A stretch of 64,000 nt of DNA from CAIVAT01 sp037128705 (GCA_037128705.1 JBAXVX010000014.1:1-64000), one strand, 5' to 3'. Positions 46,639 through 56,037 are shown, counted from the stretch's first letter. Made by a program: numbers and translations. The notes: generated from the letters alone by a model not told the origin.

Positions 46639-49002
46639 TTGATAAATAAATTAATCTTCTCAATAATATTGTTGGTTCTGCTTTTTTCTGAGACCCGGGC
46701 AAATGGTGATCCAATCGATAAACCCAAAAAATTCTCTATCAGTGGAAAGATCAGGGATCATCACAGCGGTGAAGCCCTGCTTGGAGCTACTGTTTTTGTC
46801 AAAGAACTGAAAACGGGCACGGTCACTGATTTTTACGGAAATTATTCCCTTACGTTGAATGAAGGGAACTATACACTTCAGTTTTCCTACATCGGGTATA
46901 GCACAGTCGATAAACGGATTGAACTTGTCAAAGACATTCTTTTCACCCTCGAACTTGAACCGCAACAGCACCAGCTGAAGGAGGTGGAGATCACGAGTGA
47001 AAAAAATGATAAAAATGTTGTTAAACCCGAGATGAGTACCTTCCGGATGGATATCAAGACCATCCAGCGGATTCCTGCACTGATGGGAGAGGTTGACATT
47101 ATCAAGGCCATCCAGTTACTTCCCGGGGTGCAGTCGGTAGGCGAAGGATCAAGCGGATTCAGTGTCCGCGGCGGTGCACCCGATCAGAACCTGATCCTCC
47201 TCGACGAAGCCACGGTTTACAATGCATCCCACCTGATGGGTTTTTTCTCTGTATTCAACAACGATGCGATCAAGGATGTAAAACTGTACAAGGGCGATAT
47301 CCCCGCAAATTACGGAGGGCGCCTGGCCTCAGTGCTCGATGTCCGCATGAATGAAGGGAATTCGAAGAAGTTTGAAGTGAACGGGGGCATCGGGATCATT
47401 GCCAGCAGGCTCACGGTCGAAGGGCCCATTGTGAAAGACAAAGCGTCGTTCATCCTTTCAGGACGCCGGACCTATGCAGATATTTTCCTTCCGCTCTCTT
47501 CCAATAAGGCACTCCAGAACAACCGGCTCTACTTTTATGACCTGAATGCCAAAGTAAACTACCGGATTAACGACAATAACCAGGTGTTTTTATCAGGCTA
47601 TTTTGGCAGGGATGTATTTAAAAATGCTTTTGCCGGGATGAAATGGGGCAATGAAACCGCCACCGTCCGGTGGAATCACCTGTTCACAAAGCAGTTATTT
47701 TCAAATTTCTCCCTCATCTACAGCAATTACCTCTATAATCTCGGCACCGCTGAAGGAAACAACAACTCCTTCGACTGGGTCTCAAACCTGCGTGATCTTG
47801 GTTTAAAAGGCGACTTCAGCTATTACCTGAACACCAAAAACACCATCAAGTTCGGCGCTTCGGTCATCTACCACATGTTCAACCCGGGATGGGCCAAGGG
47901 AACAGGCGACCAGACCGTATTCGCAGATGTGAAGGTCCCCAACAGCTATGCATTTGAAACAGGTGTCTATGCCAGCAATGAACAAAAATTAGGGGAACAC
48001 TTTACGGTAAAATACGGATTGCGGTATTCCATGTTCCAGAATACCGGACCGGGGACCGTGTTCCATTACGATTCAGCCTACCAGGCCACCGATTCCACCG
48101 TCTACAAAGCGGGAGTCCTTTATAATACCTATGTAGGACTGGAACCACGTCTTGGACTGCTTTATGATTTTAACAGCAAACATTCGGTAAAAGCAAGCTA
48201 TGCCAGGACCAACCAGTACCTTCAGCTTGCCCAGAATTCGACCATAGGGACACCGCTCGATATTTGGTTTCCGGCCAGTCCGAACATCAAACCACAGGTT
48301 GCCGACCAGGTTGCCGTAGGTTATTTCAGGAATTTCCGCAGGAATACCATCGAGACCTCTGTGGAGGCCTATTATAAATGGATGAGAAACGTGGTAGACT
48401 TCAAGGATTTTGCCCAGCTGCTACTCAACAACAAACTGGAAGGTGAGATCCGCACCGGGAAGGCCTGGTCCTATGGGATTGAATTTCTCGTCAGGCTCAA
48501 TGAAGAGAAGTTTAACGGATGGATCAGTTATACCTACTCCCGGACCTTCCGCCAGATCAATGAGATCAATGGCAACAACCCCTACCCTGCGCCATATGAC
48601 AAGCCAAACAACATTTCGGTTGTCCTGAATTATGTCATCAGCAAGCGTTTTACCGTTTCCGCCAACTGGGTTTATGCAACCGGTGCACCGGTTACCTTCC
48701 CGACCGGAAGGGCTGAGATCGGGGGAAAGATCGTGCCGATTTATTCTGACCGGAATCAATACCGGTACCAGGATTACCATCGTCTCGACCTGTCCCTTAC
48801 CTTCTTCAGCAAGCAGGTCCCCGGCAGGAAGTTCAACTGGGACCTGAATTTTTCGGTATACAATGCATACAACCGGCACAATACCTGGTCAATAAATTTC
48901 ACCCAGGACAACCTGAACCCGAATGTCACTTATGCCGAGAAGGTTTATCTCTTCGGAATTATCCCTTCTCTTACCTTTAATTTTCATTTCAACAATGATT
49001 AG
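46639..49002 (+). CDS. TonB-dependent receptor with carboxypeptidase-like N-domain (TTG start)
   Basis: A 787-residue outer-membrane receptor. It has a signal peptide (1-22), a CarboxypepD_reg-like domain (about 32-115, SISGKIRDHHSGEALLGATV), a plug (about 125-235, GFSVRGGAPDQNLILLDEATVYNA) and a barrel ending in PSLTFNFHFNND. The only start that keeps the signal peptide is TTG at 46639. An in-frame TGA lies 9 bp upstream and no ATG precedes the mature part. It overlaps the DUF4249 lipoprotein by 8 bp. This receptor-DUF4249 pairing recurs in Bacteroidota and replaces SusCD-type partners. The ligand is unknown. Confidence 0.9.
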   Translation: MINKLIFSIILLVLLFSETRANGDPIDKPKKFSISGKIRDHHSGEALLGATVFVKELKTGTVTDFYGNYSLTLNEGNYTLQFSYIGYSTVDKRIELVKDILFTLELEPQQHQLKEVEITSEKNDKNVVKPEMSTFRMDIKTIQRIPALMGEVDIIKAIQLLPGVQSVGEGSSGFSVRGGAPDQNLILLDEATVYNASHLMGFFSVFNNDAIKDVKLYKGDIPANYGGRLASVLDVRMNEGNSKKFEVNGGIGIIASRLTVEGPIVKDKASFILSGRRTYADIFLPLSSNKALQNNRLYFYDLNAKVNYRINDNNQVFLSGYFGRDVFKNAFAGMKWGNETATVRWNHLFTKQLFSNFSLIYSNYLYNLGTAEGNNNSFDWVSNLRDLGLKGDFSYYLNTKNTIKFGASVIYHMFNPGWAKGTGDQTVFADVKVPNSYAFETGVYASNEQKLGEHFTVKYGLRYSMFQNTGPGTVFHYDSAYQATDSTVYKAGVLYNTYVGLEPRLGLLYDFNSKHSVKASYARTNQYLQLAQNSTIGTPLDIWFPASPNIKPQVADQVAVGYFRNFRRNTIETSVEAYYKWMRNVVDFKDFAQLLLNNKLEGEIRTGKAWSYGIEFLVRLNEEKFNGWISYTYSRTFRQINEINGNNPYPAPYDKPNNISVVLNYVISKRFTVSANWVYATGAPVTFPTGRAEIGGKIVPIYSDRNQYRYQDYHRLDLSLTFFSKQVPGRKFNWDLNFSVYNAYNRHNTWSINFTQDNLNPNVTYAEKVYLFGIIPSLTFNFHFNND

Positions 49003-49840
49003 GAAAATCCTTCATATAGTCGTGCTCGCCTTGCTTACCGCAGCCTGCACTGAGAAAATCGACATCAAGCTCGACAACACCTATACCAGGTTGGTGGTGG
49101 ATGGCAACATTGAATCCGATACCGGGGCCTATTCTGTGACCCTGACCAAGTCGGCCGACTATTTTTCAAATGAGCCTGTGCCGAAGGTGGTGAATGCGGC
49201 AGTATGGATCAATGACGGCATGGATACTTATTTAATGCACGAAACAAAAACAGGCTTCTCGGGGATTTACGAAACAGACCCGGATTTTGCGGGTCACAAA
49301 GGGAATACCTACACACTTCATGTCGAACTGCCGGAAGCCATTGCCGGAAAATCAAGCTTTGAAGCTTCCTCCTACCTCCCTTCGGTCACTCACCTCGATT
49401 CCATAAGGGCCGTGTTCAATCCCGACATTGGCAAGAAGGGAATCTGGACGATCAAATTGTGGACCCAGGAGCCTGGCAATGAGATCAATTTTTATCTTTT
49501 CAATCTCTATAAGAACGGCCACCTGCTGACCGACACCATAACGAAAAAGGTCATATCCGATGATAAATTCTTTAACGGAAGCTACATGAACGGCGTGGTT
49601 GTCATGTATATCAACAATGATCATCAGTGGGAAACCCTCCATATAGGTGACACGGTTATGCTTCAGATGTCGGGAATTACCAAAGAGTATTATGATTTCA
49701 TAGACGAGATAAAGCAATCCGGTTTTAACATCCCGTTTTTCAGCGGCCCTCCGGCAAATGCGAAGGGAAATGTGAACAACGGGGGAGTCGGGTTCTTTGC
49801 CGCCTATTCAAACAGTTATGCAAAAACGATCGTGAAATAA
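48995..49840 (+). CDS. DUF4249 lipoprotein, partner of the TonB receptor
   Basis: A 281-residue lipoprotein with signal MIRKILHIVVLALLTAAC (Cys18), then the DUF4249 beta-sandwich pattern (VVDGNIESDTGAYSVTLTKS; YFSNEPVPKVVNAAVWI). The tail NGGVGFFAAYS is typical of the family. The chosen ATG overlaps the receptor's last codons (ATGATTAG). A longer frame from 48923 would place 24 residues of receptor-overlapping sequence before the signal peptide and is rejected. It is likely surface-exposed and works with the receptor in uptake of an unknown ligand. Confidence 0.87.
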   Translation: MIRKILHIVVLALLTAACTEKIDIKLDNTYTRLVVDGNIESDTGAYSVTLTKSADYFSNEPVPKVVNAAVWINDGMDTYLMHETKTGFSGIYETDPDFAGHKGNTYTLHVELPEAIAGKSSFEASSYLPSVTHLDSIRAVFNPDIGKKGIWTIKLWTQEPGNEINFYLFNLYKNGHLLTDTITKKVISDDKFFNGSYMNGVVVMYINNDHQWETLHIGDTVMLQMSGITKEYYDFIDEIKQSGFNIPFFSGPPANAKGNVNNGGVGFFAAYSNSYAKTIVK

Positions 49841-49916
49841 CGGGCGGTCCAAAGGGATGCGCTTCCGCTACTTCATGATTCTGGCATTTTACGTGTCAAT
49901 CCAAACATACATTCAA

Positions 49917-51353
49917 ATGAAAAGAGCACGTTTATCCATGGTATTTTTACAATTCCTTTGCATCGCCATGCTTATACCGGGGCTTGCCTGGTCGCAGGAA
50001 AATGCGAAAAAACTGGTTGGTTCATGGGCCGGGCCCATTAAAATACAGGGAATAGAGATCAGGCTGGTCATGAATGTTTCTTTCAATGAAGCCGACAGCC
50101 TGATCGTCACGTTCGACAGCCCCGATCAGGGAGCAAAAGGAATTCCGACCAGCAAGGTAGCCTTCAGGGAAGATTCCGTTTTTGTATCCTCAAAAAAAAT
50201 CGCGGGGAAATTCAGCGGAAAGACCAATGGTGACTTCACCTCCATTTCAGGATCATGGCGGCAAGGCGGCATGTCATTTCCTCTAACGCTGATCAAACAG
50301 GAGAAGCCGGTTACGGTGAACCGGCCCCAGGAACCCACACCTCCGTTCCCTTACCGCTCCGAAGAGGTTGTCTTCAGAAATAATTTGGGAGGTTTTGATC
50401 TTGCCGGGACCCTTACCCTACCTGAAAAAAAGGGCCGTTATCCGGTCGTTATCCTGGTTTCAGGGTCAGGGCCCCAGAACCGCGATGAAGAATTTCTTCA
50501 GCACAAACCTTTTCTTTTGCTGGCTGATTACCTTACCAGGCAAGGGATGGCCATGCTCCGCTATGATGACCGCGGGATAGGCAAATCGGGCGGAGTATTC
50601 AAAACAGCCACCACCCTCGATTTTGCGACTGATGCGGAAGCCGCACTCGATTTTTTAAAGAAGCAACCTGAGATTGATACCACCCGCATTGGCCTTTTGG
50701 GCCACAGTGAAGGCGGAATCATTGCCCCCATTGTCGCATCACGGCATCCGGAGGTGGCCTTTATCATCCTGATGGCCGGACCCGGACTTACCGGAGATCA
50801 GATCGTGACCATGCAGGCCGTTCTGATCAGCAGGGCTGAAGGGATGGATGAGCAGACCATCCGGTTCAATGAAAAATTGAACCGGGATATTTTTTCAGCA
50901 GTGAAAAAAAACCTTGATAATGCAAAAGCCGAAAAAAAGATCCGTGCTTTATTCGCTACTGCAGATAAAAAATACAGATCGGATACCAGTTACCATAAAC
51001 TGACGGAAGCAGAATTGGCAGGGCAGATAGCCAACATCACCTCACCCTGGTTTCGTTGCTTTCTAACCCTCAACCCCGAAGTATATCTTTCGCAGGTAAA
51101 GTGCCCCGTGCTGGCCATCAGTGGCAGCCTCGACCTCCAGGTCCCTCCCAGGGAGAATCTTCAGGCAATTGAAAAAGCACTGATCTTCGGGGGGAACTCC
51201 CGCTACACCATAGAAGAACTTCCGGGATTGAACCATCTTTTTCAGACAGCTAAAACCGGAAGTCCATCAGAATATTCAAAAATTGAAGAGACCATTTCAC
51301 CCGCGTCCCTTGAGGTGATCGGAAAGTGGATTCGAATGACCATTGACGAATGA
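49917..51353 (+). CDS. exported alpha/beta hydrolase
   Basis: A 478-residue protein (from 49917) with a signal peptide (about 1-27, LAWSQ), a beta-rich N-terminal domain (about 30-140), and an alpha/beta hydrolase domain. The nucleophile is Ser264 in GHSEGG, with the family oxyanion region VSGSGPQNRDEEF, an Asp in SGSLDLQVP and His in LPGLNHLFQ. This matches the secreted serine aminopeptidase/esterase type. The longer frame from 49857 adds 20 residues before the signal and is less likely. The last codons (RMTIDE and the TGA stop) are made of the 7-nt repeat at 51334. Confidence 0.86.
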   Translation: MKRARLSMVFLQFLCIAMLIPGLAWSQENAKKLVGSWAGPIKIQGIEIRLVMNVSFNEADSLIVTFDSPDQGAKGIPTSKVAFREDSVFVSSKKIAGKFSGKTNGDFTSISGSWRQGGMSFPLTLIKQEKPVTVNRPQEPTPPFPYRSEEVVFRNNLGGFDLAGTLTLPEKKGRYPVVILVSGSGPQNRDEEFLQHKPFLLLADYLTRQGMAMLRYDDRGIGKSGGVFKTATTLDFATDAEAALDFLKKQPEIDTTRIGLLGHSEGGIIAPIVASRHPEVAFIILMAGPGLTGDQIVTMQAVLISRAEGMDEQTIRFNEKLNRDIFSAVKKNLDNAKAEKKIRALFATADKKYRSDTSYHKLTEAELAGQIANITSPWFRCFLTLNPEVYLSQVKCPVLAISGSLDLQVPPRENLQAIEKALIFGGNSRYTIEELPGLNHLFQTAKTGSPSEYSKIEETISPASLEVIGKWIRMTIDE

Positions 51354-51368
51354 CGAATGACGAGTGAC
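51334..51368. repeat. 7-nt tandem array, 5 units, containing a stop codon
   Basis: Five 7-nt units read GAATGAC, CATTGAC, GAATGAC, GAATGAC, GAGTGAC. The first half is coding (end of the hydrolase), and the stop TGA at 51351-51353 lies in the third unit. Bases 51346-51368 are identical (reverse strand) to 62171-62193 and identical to 63384-63406. Confidence 0.88.
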
Positions 51369-51395
51369 TGGGAAATTTCCGATTTACGTTTTTTT

Positions 51396-51451
51396 CACCT
51401 TGTCACCTTGTCTCCTTGTTACCCTGTTACCTTGTTACCCTGTCACCTTAT
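51396..51451. repeat. 8-nt tandem array, 7 units (CACCTTGT)
   Basis: Seven exact octamers read CACCTTGT twice, CTCCTTGT, TACCCTGT, TACCTTGT, TACCCTGT, CACCTTAT. The last unit is inside the minus-strand T9SS gene and its stop TGA (51443-51445) spans units 6 and 7. On that gene's strand most units carry TGA or TAA. Confidence 0.9.
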
Positions 51452-53545
51452 TATTTGCATCCTCTTCGCTTCCAGCATCCGGCCATTACTGACCAGCCGG
51501 TAAATATATAAACCACTCTGTAACGAGGCGGTATTGATCTCCATTTTCGTTGATCCGGTTTTAACCTGGTACGTCGAAAGCTTTCTTCCGACCATATCAG
51601 TAATTTCCAGAGTCATTGGATGATCAACAGAAGATAATTCAATGGTGGTATGATCGCAGGCCGGATTTGGAAAATTCTGACCAAGACAGGCGGTGCTGTT
51701 ACCAGGATGTTCATTCACGCCAACCCCTTCCATGAACCAGGCATAGGTTTTACCGATCACGTCGTTCCTGACATCTGCATTCTGAACCATTTCAAGTCCC
51801 ACGCCAAAATAGACAACCTTCGCTTCACCCTTGGTTGATTTGACTGCACAGATTTTGGTTTTTGTGGTATTGTAGTAAAACACGGCGGTGGCATTGTCAA
51901 GCGGAGAGATTTGATCGGGGTACATGTTTCCGCCATAGACATCTACAATGTTTGAGGTAGCGGTGGTTCCATAGATCGGATCATCGGTATTGGCAACCAG
52001 TTTATTATTGGCCGAACTTCCATCATCAATAAAGGCAGCTTTCAGATAGCTGGTATATAATTCCTTTGTTTCAGTTGTACCATGGCTTCCGGAAGCGCCA
52101 CTCATGATATCCCAGCCAATATCCTGTCCCGATACCAGGAGGTTTCCTCCGCGGTCAACAAATGCTTTAGCCGCAATGGCTTCCGGGTCAGTAAATGCAG
52201 GAAAGGTCCAGGCGCAATTGTAGAAAATATTCAGGACTTCAGTAAGGATGCCGGCGGCATCGGCCTGAACAAAAATGTTCGATTTGATCGCAGCCAGGTT
52301 GTTACATCCGGCAGCAGCCAATCCGGCCAGGTACACATCCTGGTGAAGGGTGGCATAATTGTCGCCGGCTGCATTGACCAGTAAGGTTTGTACATTCGAC
52401 ATCACCTGCACGGTGATATATTTGGTTGGTGCATTTGGATTATTCACCGAGGAGAGTTCAAAAGTAAAGGGCTCAAAACTTGCATCAGAACCTGGCGTTA
52501 CATGAAGAACCAGCGGTTTGGATGTTCCCTTTTCAAGATCGACCAGTGTGCTGTCGGAGAAAGTTTGTCCGTCAATTTCAAAATCGGAGGTCCAGTCTGA
52601 TGGCGGATTTGATACAAGTTTTATTTTGAAGGACTCTGTTCCGGCCAGGTTACTGTTGGCCATCAGGTCGAAATTCGTGATGGCACCTGGCTGTCCAAGT
52701 TTCAGGGCAGCATCTGCAGTGGTGATGTCGCCGATGTAGAGGTTGGTTCCGTCAATTGCTGGCACCACATCTCCTGTAAGGATCTCCTGATGTCCCTGGG
52801 CTACGTACACAGCGACTTCACAGTTTTCCACAACACAGGGAATGTTGTTATACGCAGCAGGAATCGTATAGATGTAGTCTCTTTCCACCAATGAACCCTG
52901 GGTGGTTGTGGTTACCTCATCCCCCCACTGTCCGGTGAGAAAATAGCGGAGGGCTTCCATATGTTCATAGTTATTGCCGGCGCCGCCACCCGTCTGCGGA
53001 CCGAAAATATGGTTTTGAATCAGCGCTACATTGATGAAATTGGAGGGGGTTGTACTGCCGGCAGTATAATATAATTCCACATGAACAGTCAATTCACGGG
53101 AGGTGGCATTATAGGAGGTTTCAACCCCCACATTCACAGGGGAGGCCTGCTGCAGAATGACTTCAGAGTTTGCCGTCCAGTCGCCACGTCCAAGGGCAGT
53201 TGTGGTTCCGGTGAAAACATGCCTGTTAACGGTTCCCGACGGATAGCCTGTAAGTCCGGTCTGATTTGCCAGTGCATCGCCAAAGGGAGTACGGAAATCG
53301 GGCTCCCCGGCTCCCGGTGTTGCAAATGAGCCCTGGTGAATAGCGACAACAACGGCTCTTCCCGGATGATTTGCCAGTATGCCTGCAGAAATCACATGTC
53401 CTTCAGGACAGTACTGGCAGTGAATGCCAGTATATTCCTCAAGTACAATGTTTTTATTGAGCGGCTGGGTGGTCACAAGCGTTTGTGACTGGGCTGCAAA
53501 AATGCCTGTAATGACAAGGAACAGTGCAGATAAAATTCGTTTCAT
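51443..53545 (-). CDS. Omp28-like T9SS-secreted protein with thioredoxin-like CxxC
   Basis: A 700-residue secreted protein. A signal peptide (1-20) is followed by an Omp28-related domain (about 22-240) that begins like thioredoxin: VLEEYTGIHCQYCPEGH with Cys43 and Cys46. The middle (about 270-400) is beta-rich, and a further alpha/beta domain (about 400-600) resembles a gatekeeper or flavodoxin-like unit. A type A T9SS sorting domain (about 625-700) with NPACDHTTIEL ends the protein. The redox activity of the CxxC is untested. A TATATTTG box lies at 53581-53588 (minus). The stop codon lies in the 8-nt array. Confidence 0.85.
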   Translation of the reverse strand: MKRILSALFLVITGIFAAQSQTLVTTQPLNKNIVLEEYTGIHCQYCPEGHVISAGILANHPGRAVVVAIHQGSFATPGAGEPDFRTPFGDALANQTGLTGYPSGTVNRHVFTGTTTALGRGDWTANSEVILQQASPVNVGVETSYNATSRELTVHVELYYTAGSTTPSNFINVALIQNHIFGPQTGGGAGNNYEHMEALRYFLTGQWGDEVTTTTQGSLVERDYIYTIPAAYNNIPCVVENCEVAVYVAQGHQEILTGDVVPAIDGTNLYIGDITTADAALKLGQPGAITNFDLMANSNLAGTESFKIKLVSNPPSDWTSDFEIDGQTFSDSTLVDLEKGTSKPLVLHVTPGSDASFEPFTFELSSVNNPNAPTKYITVQVMSNVQTLLVNAAGDNYATLHQDVYLAGLAAAGCNNLAAIKSNIFVQADAAGILTEVLNIFYNCAWTFPAFTDPEAIAAKAFVDRGGNLLVSGQDIGWDIMSGASGSHGTTETKELYTSYLKAAFIDDGSSANNKLVANTDDPIYGTTATSNIVDVYGGNMYPDQISPLDNATAVFYYNTTKTKICAVKSTKGEAKVVYFGVGLEMVQNADVRNDVIGKTYAWFMEGVGVNEHPGNSTACLGQNFPNPACDHTTIELSSVDHPMTLEITDMVGRKLSTYQVKTGSTKMEINTASLQSGLYIYRLVSNGRMLEAKRMQIIR

Positions 53546-53580
53546 GTTTTTGAATTGAAGTTAGAAATGGTAAGACCCGG

Positions 53581-53588
53581 CAAATATA
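53581..53588 (-). promoter_or_regulatory. -7 box of the Omp28-like gene
   Basis: TATATTTG followed by CC on the minus strand, 35 bp upstream of the start codon. Confidence 0.48.
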
Positions 53589-53654
53589 AATATAATTCAA
53601 TTGTAAGGGTTGACCCATGACAAAAATCGAGTCGGCTGATTTCTGATTAATCGC

Positions 53655-53678
53655 TATCTTTGCTTTACCGATATCGGT
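53655..53678 (+). promoter_or_regulatory. purB promoter with palindrome over the likely start site
   Basis: The -7 box TATCTTTG (53655-53662) is followed by the perfect 12-bp palindrome ACCGATATCGGT (53667-53678), which would cover the expected transcription start. The palindrome is a candidate operator for a dimeric regulator. Confidence 0.5.
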
Positions 53679-53684
53679 TTAATC

Positions 53685-55046
53685 ATGCACCATCCTATGG
53701 AAAAAACAACTGAGGCCATCTCCCCTGTCGACGGCCGGTACAGATCCATTGCAGAGCCCCTGGCCGCCTATTTCTCCGAAGGCGCTATCATCCGTTACAG
53801 GATCCTGGTTGAAGTGGAGTACTTCATCGCCCTGTGTAAGATTCCCCTTCCCCAGCTAAAGGGATTTGAAAAAAAACTTTTCCCGAAACTCCGGAACATA
53901 TATGAAAAATTCGATCAGAACGATGCCGCACGGGTGAAGGAGATCGAAAAGGTGACGAACCATGACGTAAAGGCCATCGAATATTTCGTAAAGGAGCAGT
54001 TTGATTTGCTCGGAGTTGGCCAGTTCAAGGAGTTCATTCATTTCGGGCTTACTTCACAGGACATCAACAACACCGCATTTCCGCTGGCATTGCGCGATGC
54101 CTACCACGATATCATCGAGCCGGCGATTGAAGCCGTTTATTTAGACCTGCTTGCACGTTCAAGGGAATGGAAAATGGTCCCGATGCTTGCGCGGACCCAC
54201 GGGCAGCCTGCTTCACCGACTACGGTGGGAAAGGAACTCTATGTCTTTGTCGAAAGACTCGGGATGCAACTCGCCCTGATCGAAACAATTCCCGTTTCGG
54301 CAAAATTCGGTGGTGCTACCGGCAACTTCAATGCACACCAGGTCGCCTATCCGGCCATCGATTGGGTTAAGTTCGCCAATAAATTTGTCAATGGCACCCT
54401 TGGACTGGAACGCTGCCAGACAACGACACAGATCGAGCATTACGACAACATGGCGGCCTTCTTTGACAACATGAAACGGATCAACACGATTTTGATTGAC
54501 CTTGACCGCGATCTGTGGACCTATATTTCGATGGATTATTTTAAACAAAAAGTAAAGGAATCTGAAACAGGATCCTCCACCATGCCGCATAAAATAAATC
54601 CCATCGATTTTGAGAATTCAGAGGGAAACCTGGGCCTCGCCAATGCGCTGTTTGAACATTTTTCCATCAAACTTCCTGTTTCCCGGTTACAGCGTGATCT
54701 CACCGATTCAACCGTGATCCGGAATATCGGCGTTCCCATGGCCCATACCCTGATTGCCTATAAATCACTGCTGAAAGGGCTGAACAAACTGATTTTAAAT
54801 GAAGTGAAGATCAAATCCGACCTTGAGGCCAGCTGGGCTGTTGTTTCCGAAGCCATTCAGACCATCCTGCGACGTGAAGGATATCCCAATCCCTACGAAA
54901 CGCTGAAGGATCTGACGCGCGGGCAGGAAGGGGTCACCAAAAATTCCATTCACGCCTTCATCGACGGGCTGAAGGTTTCCAAAAAGGTGAAAGATGAGCT
55001 GAAGGCGATCACGCCGTTGAATTATATCGGGGTGATTGATTTTTAG
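53685..55046 (+). CDS. purB: adenylosuccinate lyase
   Basis: A 453-residue member of the fumarase/aspartase superfamily that acts twice in purine synthesis (SAICAR and adenylosuccinate cleavage). The family signature SSTMPHKINPIDFENSEGN is intact, as are the general-base region (HFGLTSQDINNTA) and TRTHGQ-like ARTHGQPASPTT. The form with SPVDGRYR near the N-terminus is the E. coli-like long type. MEKTTEAISPVDG at 53697 is an alternative start. The gene is monocistronic, and an 8-nt array starts 6 bp after the stop. Confidence 0.97.
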   Translation: MHHPMEKTTEAISPVDGRYRSIAEPLAAYFSEGAIIRYRILVEVEYFIALCKIPLPQLKGFEKKLFPKLRNIYEKFDQNDAARVKEIEKVTNHDVKAIEYFVKEQFDLLGVGQFKEFIHFGLTSQDINNTAFPLALRDAYHDIIEPAIEAVYLDLLARSREWKMVPMLARTHGQPASPTTVGKELYVFVERLGMQLALIETIPVSAKFGGATGNFNAHQVAYPAIDWVKFANKFVNGTLGLERCQTTTQIEHYDNMAAFFDNMKRINTILIDLDRDLWTYISMDYFKQKVKESETGSSTMPHKINPIDFENSEGNLGLANALFEHFSIKLPVSRLQRDLTDSTVIRNIGVPMAHTLIAYKSLLKGLNKLILNEVKIKSDLEASWAVVSEAIQTILRREGYPNPYETLKDLTRGQEGVTKNSIHAFIDGLKVSKKVKDELKAITPLNYIGVIDF

Positions 55047-55052
55047 GGAAAA

Positions 55053-55116
55053 GGGTAACAGGGTAACAGGGTAACAGGGTAATGAAGTGATGGAGTAATG
55101 TAGTAATGTAGTAATG
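55053..55116. repeat. 8-nt tandem array, 8 units, containing a start codon
   Basis: Eight exact octamers read GGGTAACA three times, GGGTAATG, AAGTGATG, GAGTAATG, TAGTAATG twice. It begins 6 bp after the purB stop. The ATG in the last unit (55114-55116) is the start codon of the GT2 gene. Every unit contains TAA or TGA in the direction of purB. Confidence 0.92.
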
Positions 55117-55986
55117 AAGGTTTCGGGGTTTACGTTTGTTCGCAATGCCATCAAATTCGACTACCCGGTGGTGGAATCGATCAGGTCGGTTTTGCCTGTT
55201 TGTGACGAGTTTATTGTGGCTGTGGGTAACTCTGAGGATGATACCAGGAACCTGGTACTTTCCATCGGTGATCCGAAAATCAGGATCATTGACACCGTTT
55301 GGGATGACACGCTCCGTGAAGGCGGACGTGTTCTGGCCATCGAAACCGACAAGGCGTTCGATGCCATTGCCCCCGACAGCACCTGGGCCTTTTATATCCA
55401 GGCCGATGAGGTGGTCCATGAGAAATACCTTCCGTCGATCGTGGCGGCGATGAAAAAATGGGAACATGTGCCTGAAGTGGATGGACTGGTGTTGAATTAC
55501 ACCCATTTCTGGGGATCCTACCGGTTTACCGGCGACTCCCGGCAATGGTACAGGCGCGAAGTGAGGATTATCAGGAATGACAAGCGAATCCGCTCCTATC
55601 TCGATGCCCAGGGGTTCAGGAAAGATGGAAAAAAACTGAATGTTGCGCCGGTTGACGCCTTCATTTATCACTATGGATGGGTCAAACCCCCTATGGCCCA
55701 GCAAGCCAAACAGCAAACATTTCACCGCTACTGGCATAATGACCGCTGGATCGAAAAAACAGTATCAAAATCGGCTGAGTATGATTATTCGGGCATGAAT
55801 TTTCTTTCATCCTTCACGGCGACCCACCCGCAGGTCATGAATGACCGAATTGTACGGCAGAATTGGGAATTCAATCCAGACAAGTCAAAAAAAAGACACT
55901 CTTTTTCATCAGCCATCCTCCATTGCATTGAAAAAATGACAGGCTGGAGGATGGGAGAGTATAAGAATTACAGGATCAGGAAATAA
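55114..55986 (+). CDS. glycosyltransferase family 2-like protein
   Basis: A 290-residue GT-A-like protein with an N-terminal beta-alpha start (VSGFTFVRNAIKFDYPVVESIRS), then DEFIVAVGNSEDDT and WAFYIQADEVVH, which takes the place of the DxD donor motif. It resembles the small glycosyltransferases of Bacteroidota surface-polysaccharide loci. Acceptor is unknown. Its start codon is inside the 8-nt array, so its ribosome-binding region is made entirely of repeat units. Confidence 0.78.
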   Translation: MKVSGFTFVRNAIKFDYPVVESIRSVLPVCDEFIVAVGNSEDDTRNLVLSIGDPKIRIIDTVWDDTLREGGRVLAIETDKAFDAIAPDSTWAFYIQADEVVHEKYLPSIVAAMKKWEHVPEVDGLVLNYTHFWGSYRFTGDSRQWYRREVRIIRNDKRIRSYLDAQGFRKDGKKLNVAPVDAFIYHYGWVKPPMAQQAKQQTFHRYWHNDRWIEKTVSKSAEYDYSGMNFLSSFTATHPQVMNDRIVRQNWEFNPDKSKKRHSFSSAILHCIEKMTGWRMGEYKNYRIRK

Positions 55987-55990
55987 AATC

Positions 55991-56010
55991 GTGACGCGTG
56001 ATGCGTGACA
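55991..56010. repeat. 7-nt tandem array, about 3 units (GTGACGC)
   Basis: GTGACGC, GTGATGC and GTGACA start 4 bp after the GT2 stop codon. Each unit contains TGA in the direction of the GT2 gene. It is the reverse complement of the unit at 38390. Confidence 0.75.
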
Positions 56011-56029
56011 AAATTCACCATTTCTTTTT

Positions 56030-56037
56030 TATCTTTG
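56030..56037 (+). promoter_or_regulatory. -7 box of the DUF5606-pyrK-pyrD operon
   Basis: TATCTTTG followed by C, 17 bp upstream of the DUF5606 start. Confidence 0.52.

Noticed and set aside
23803..51353. Shared RMTI near the C-terminus of two unrelated proteins (TonB receptor and hydrolase)
   Set aside because: Only four residues and in one case encoded by the repeat; could be chance.
55009..55737. 242-codon reverse-strand frame
   Set aside because: Antisense to the GT2 gene and passes through the octamer array; no family features.
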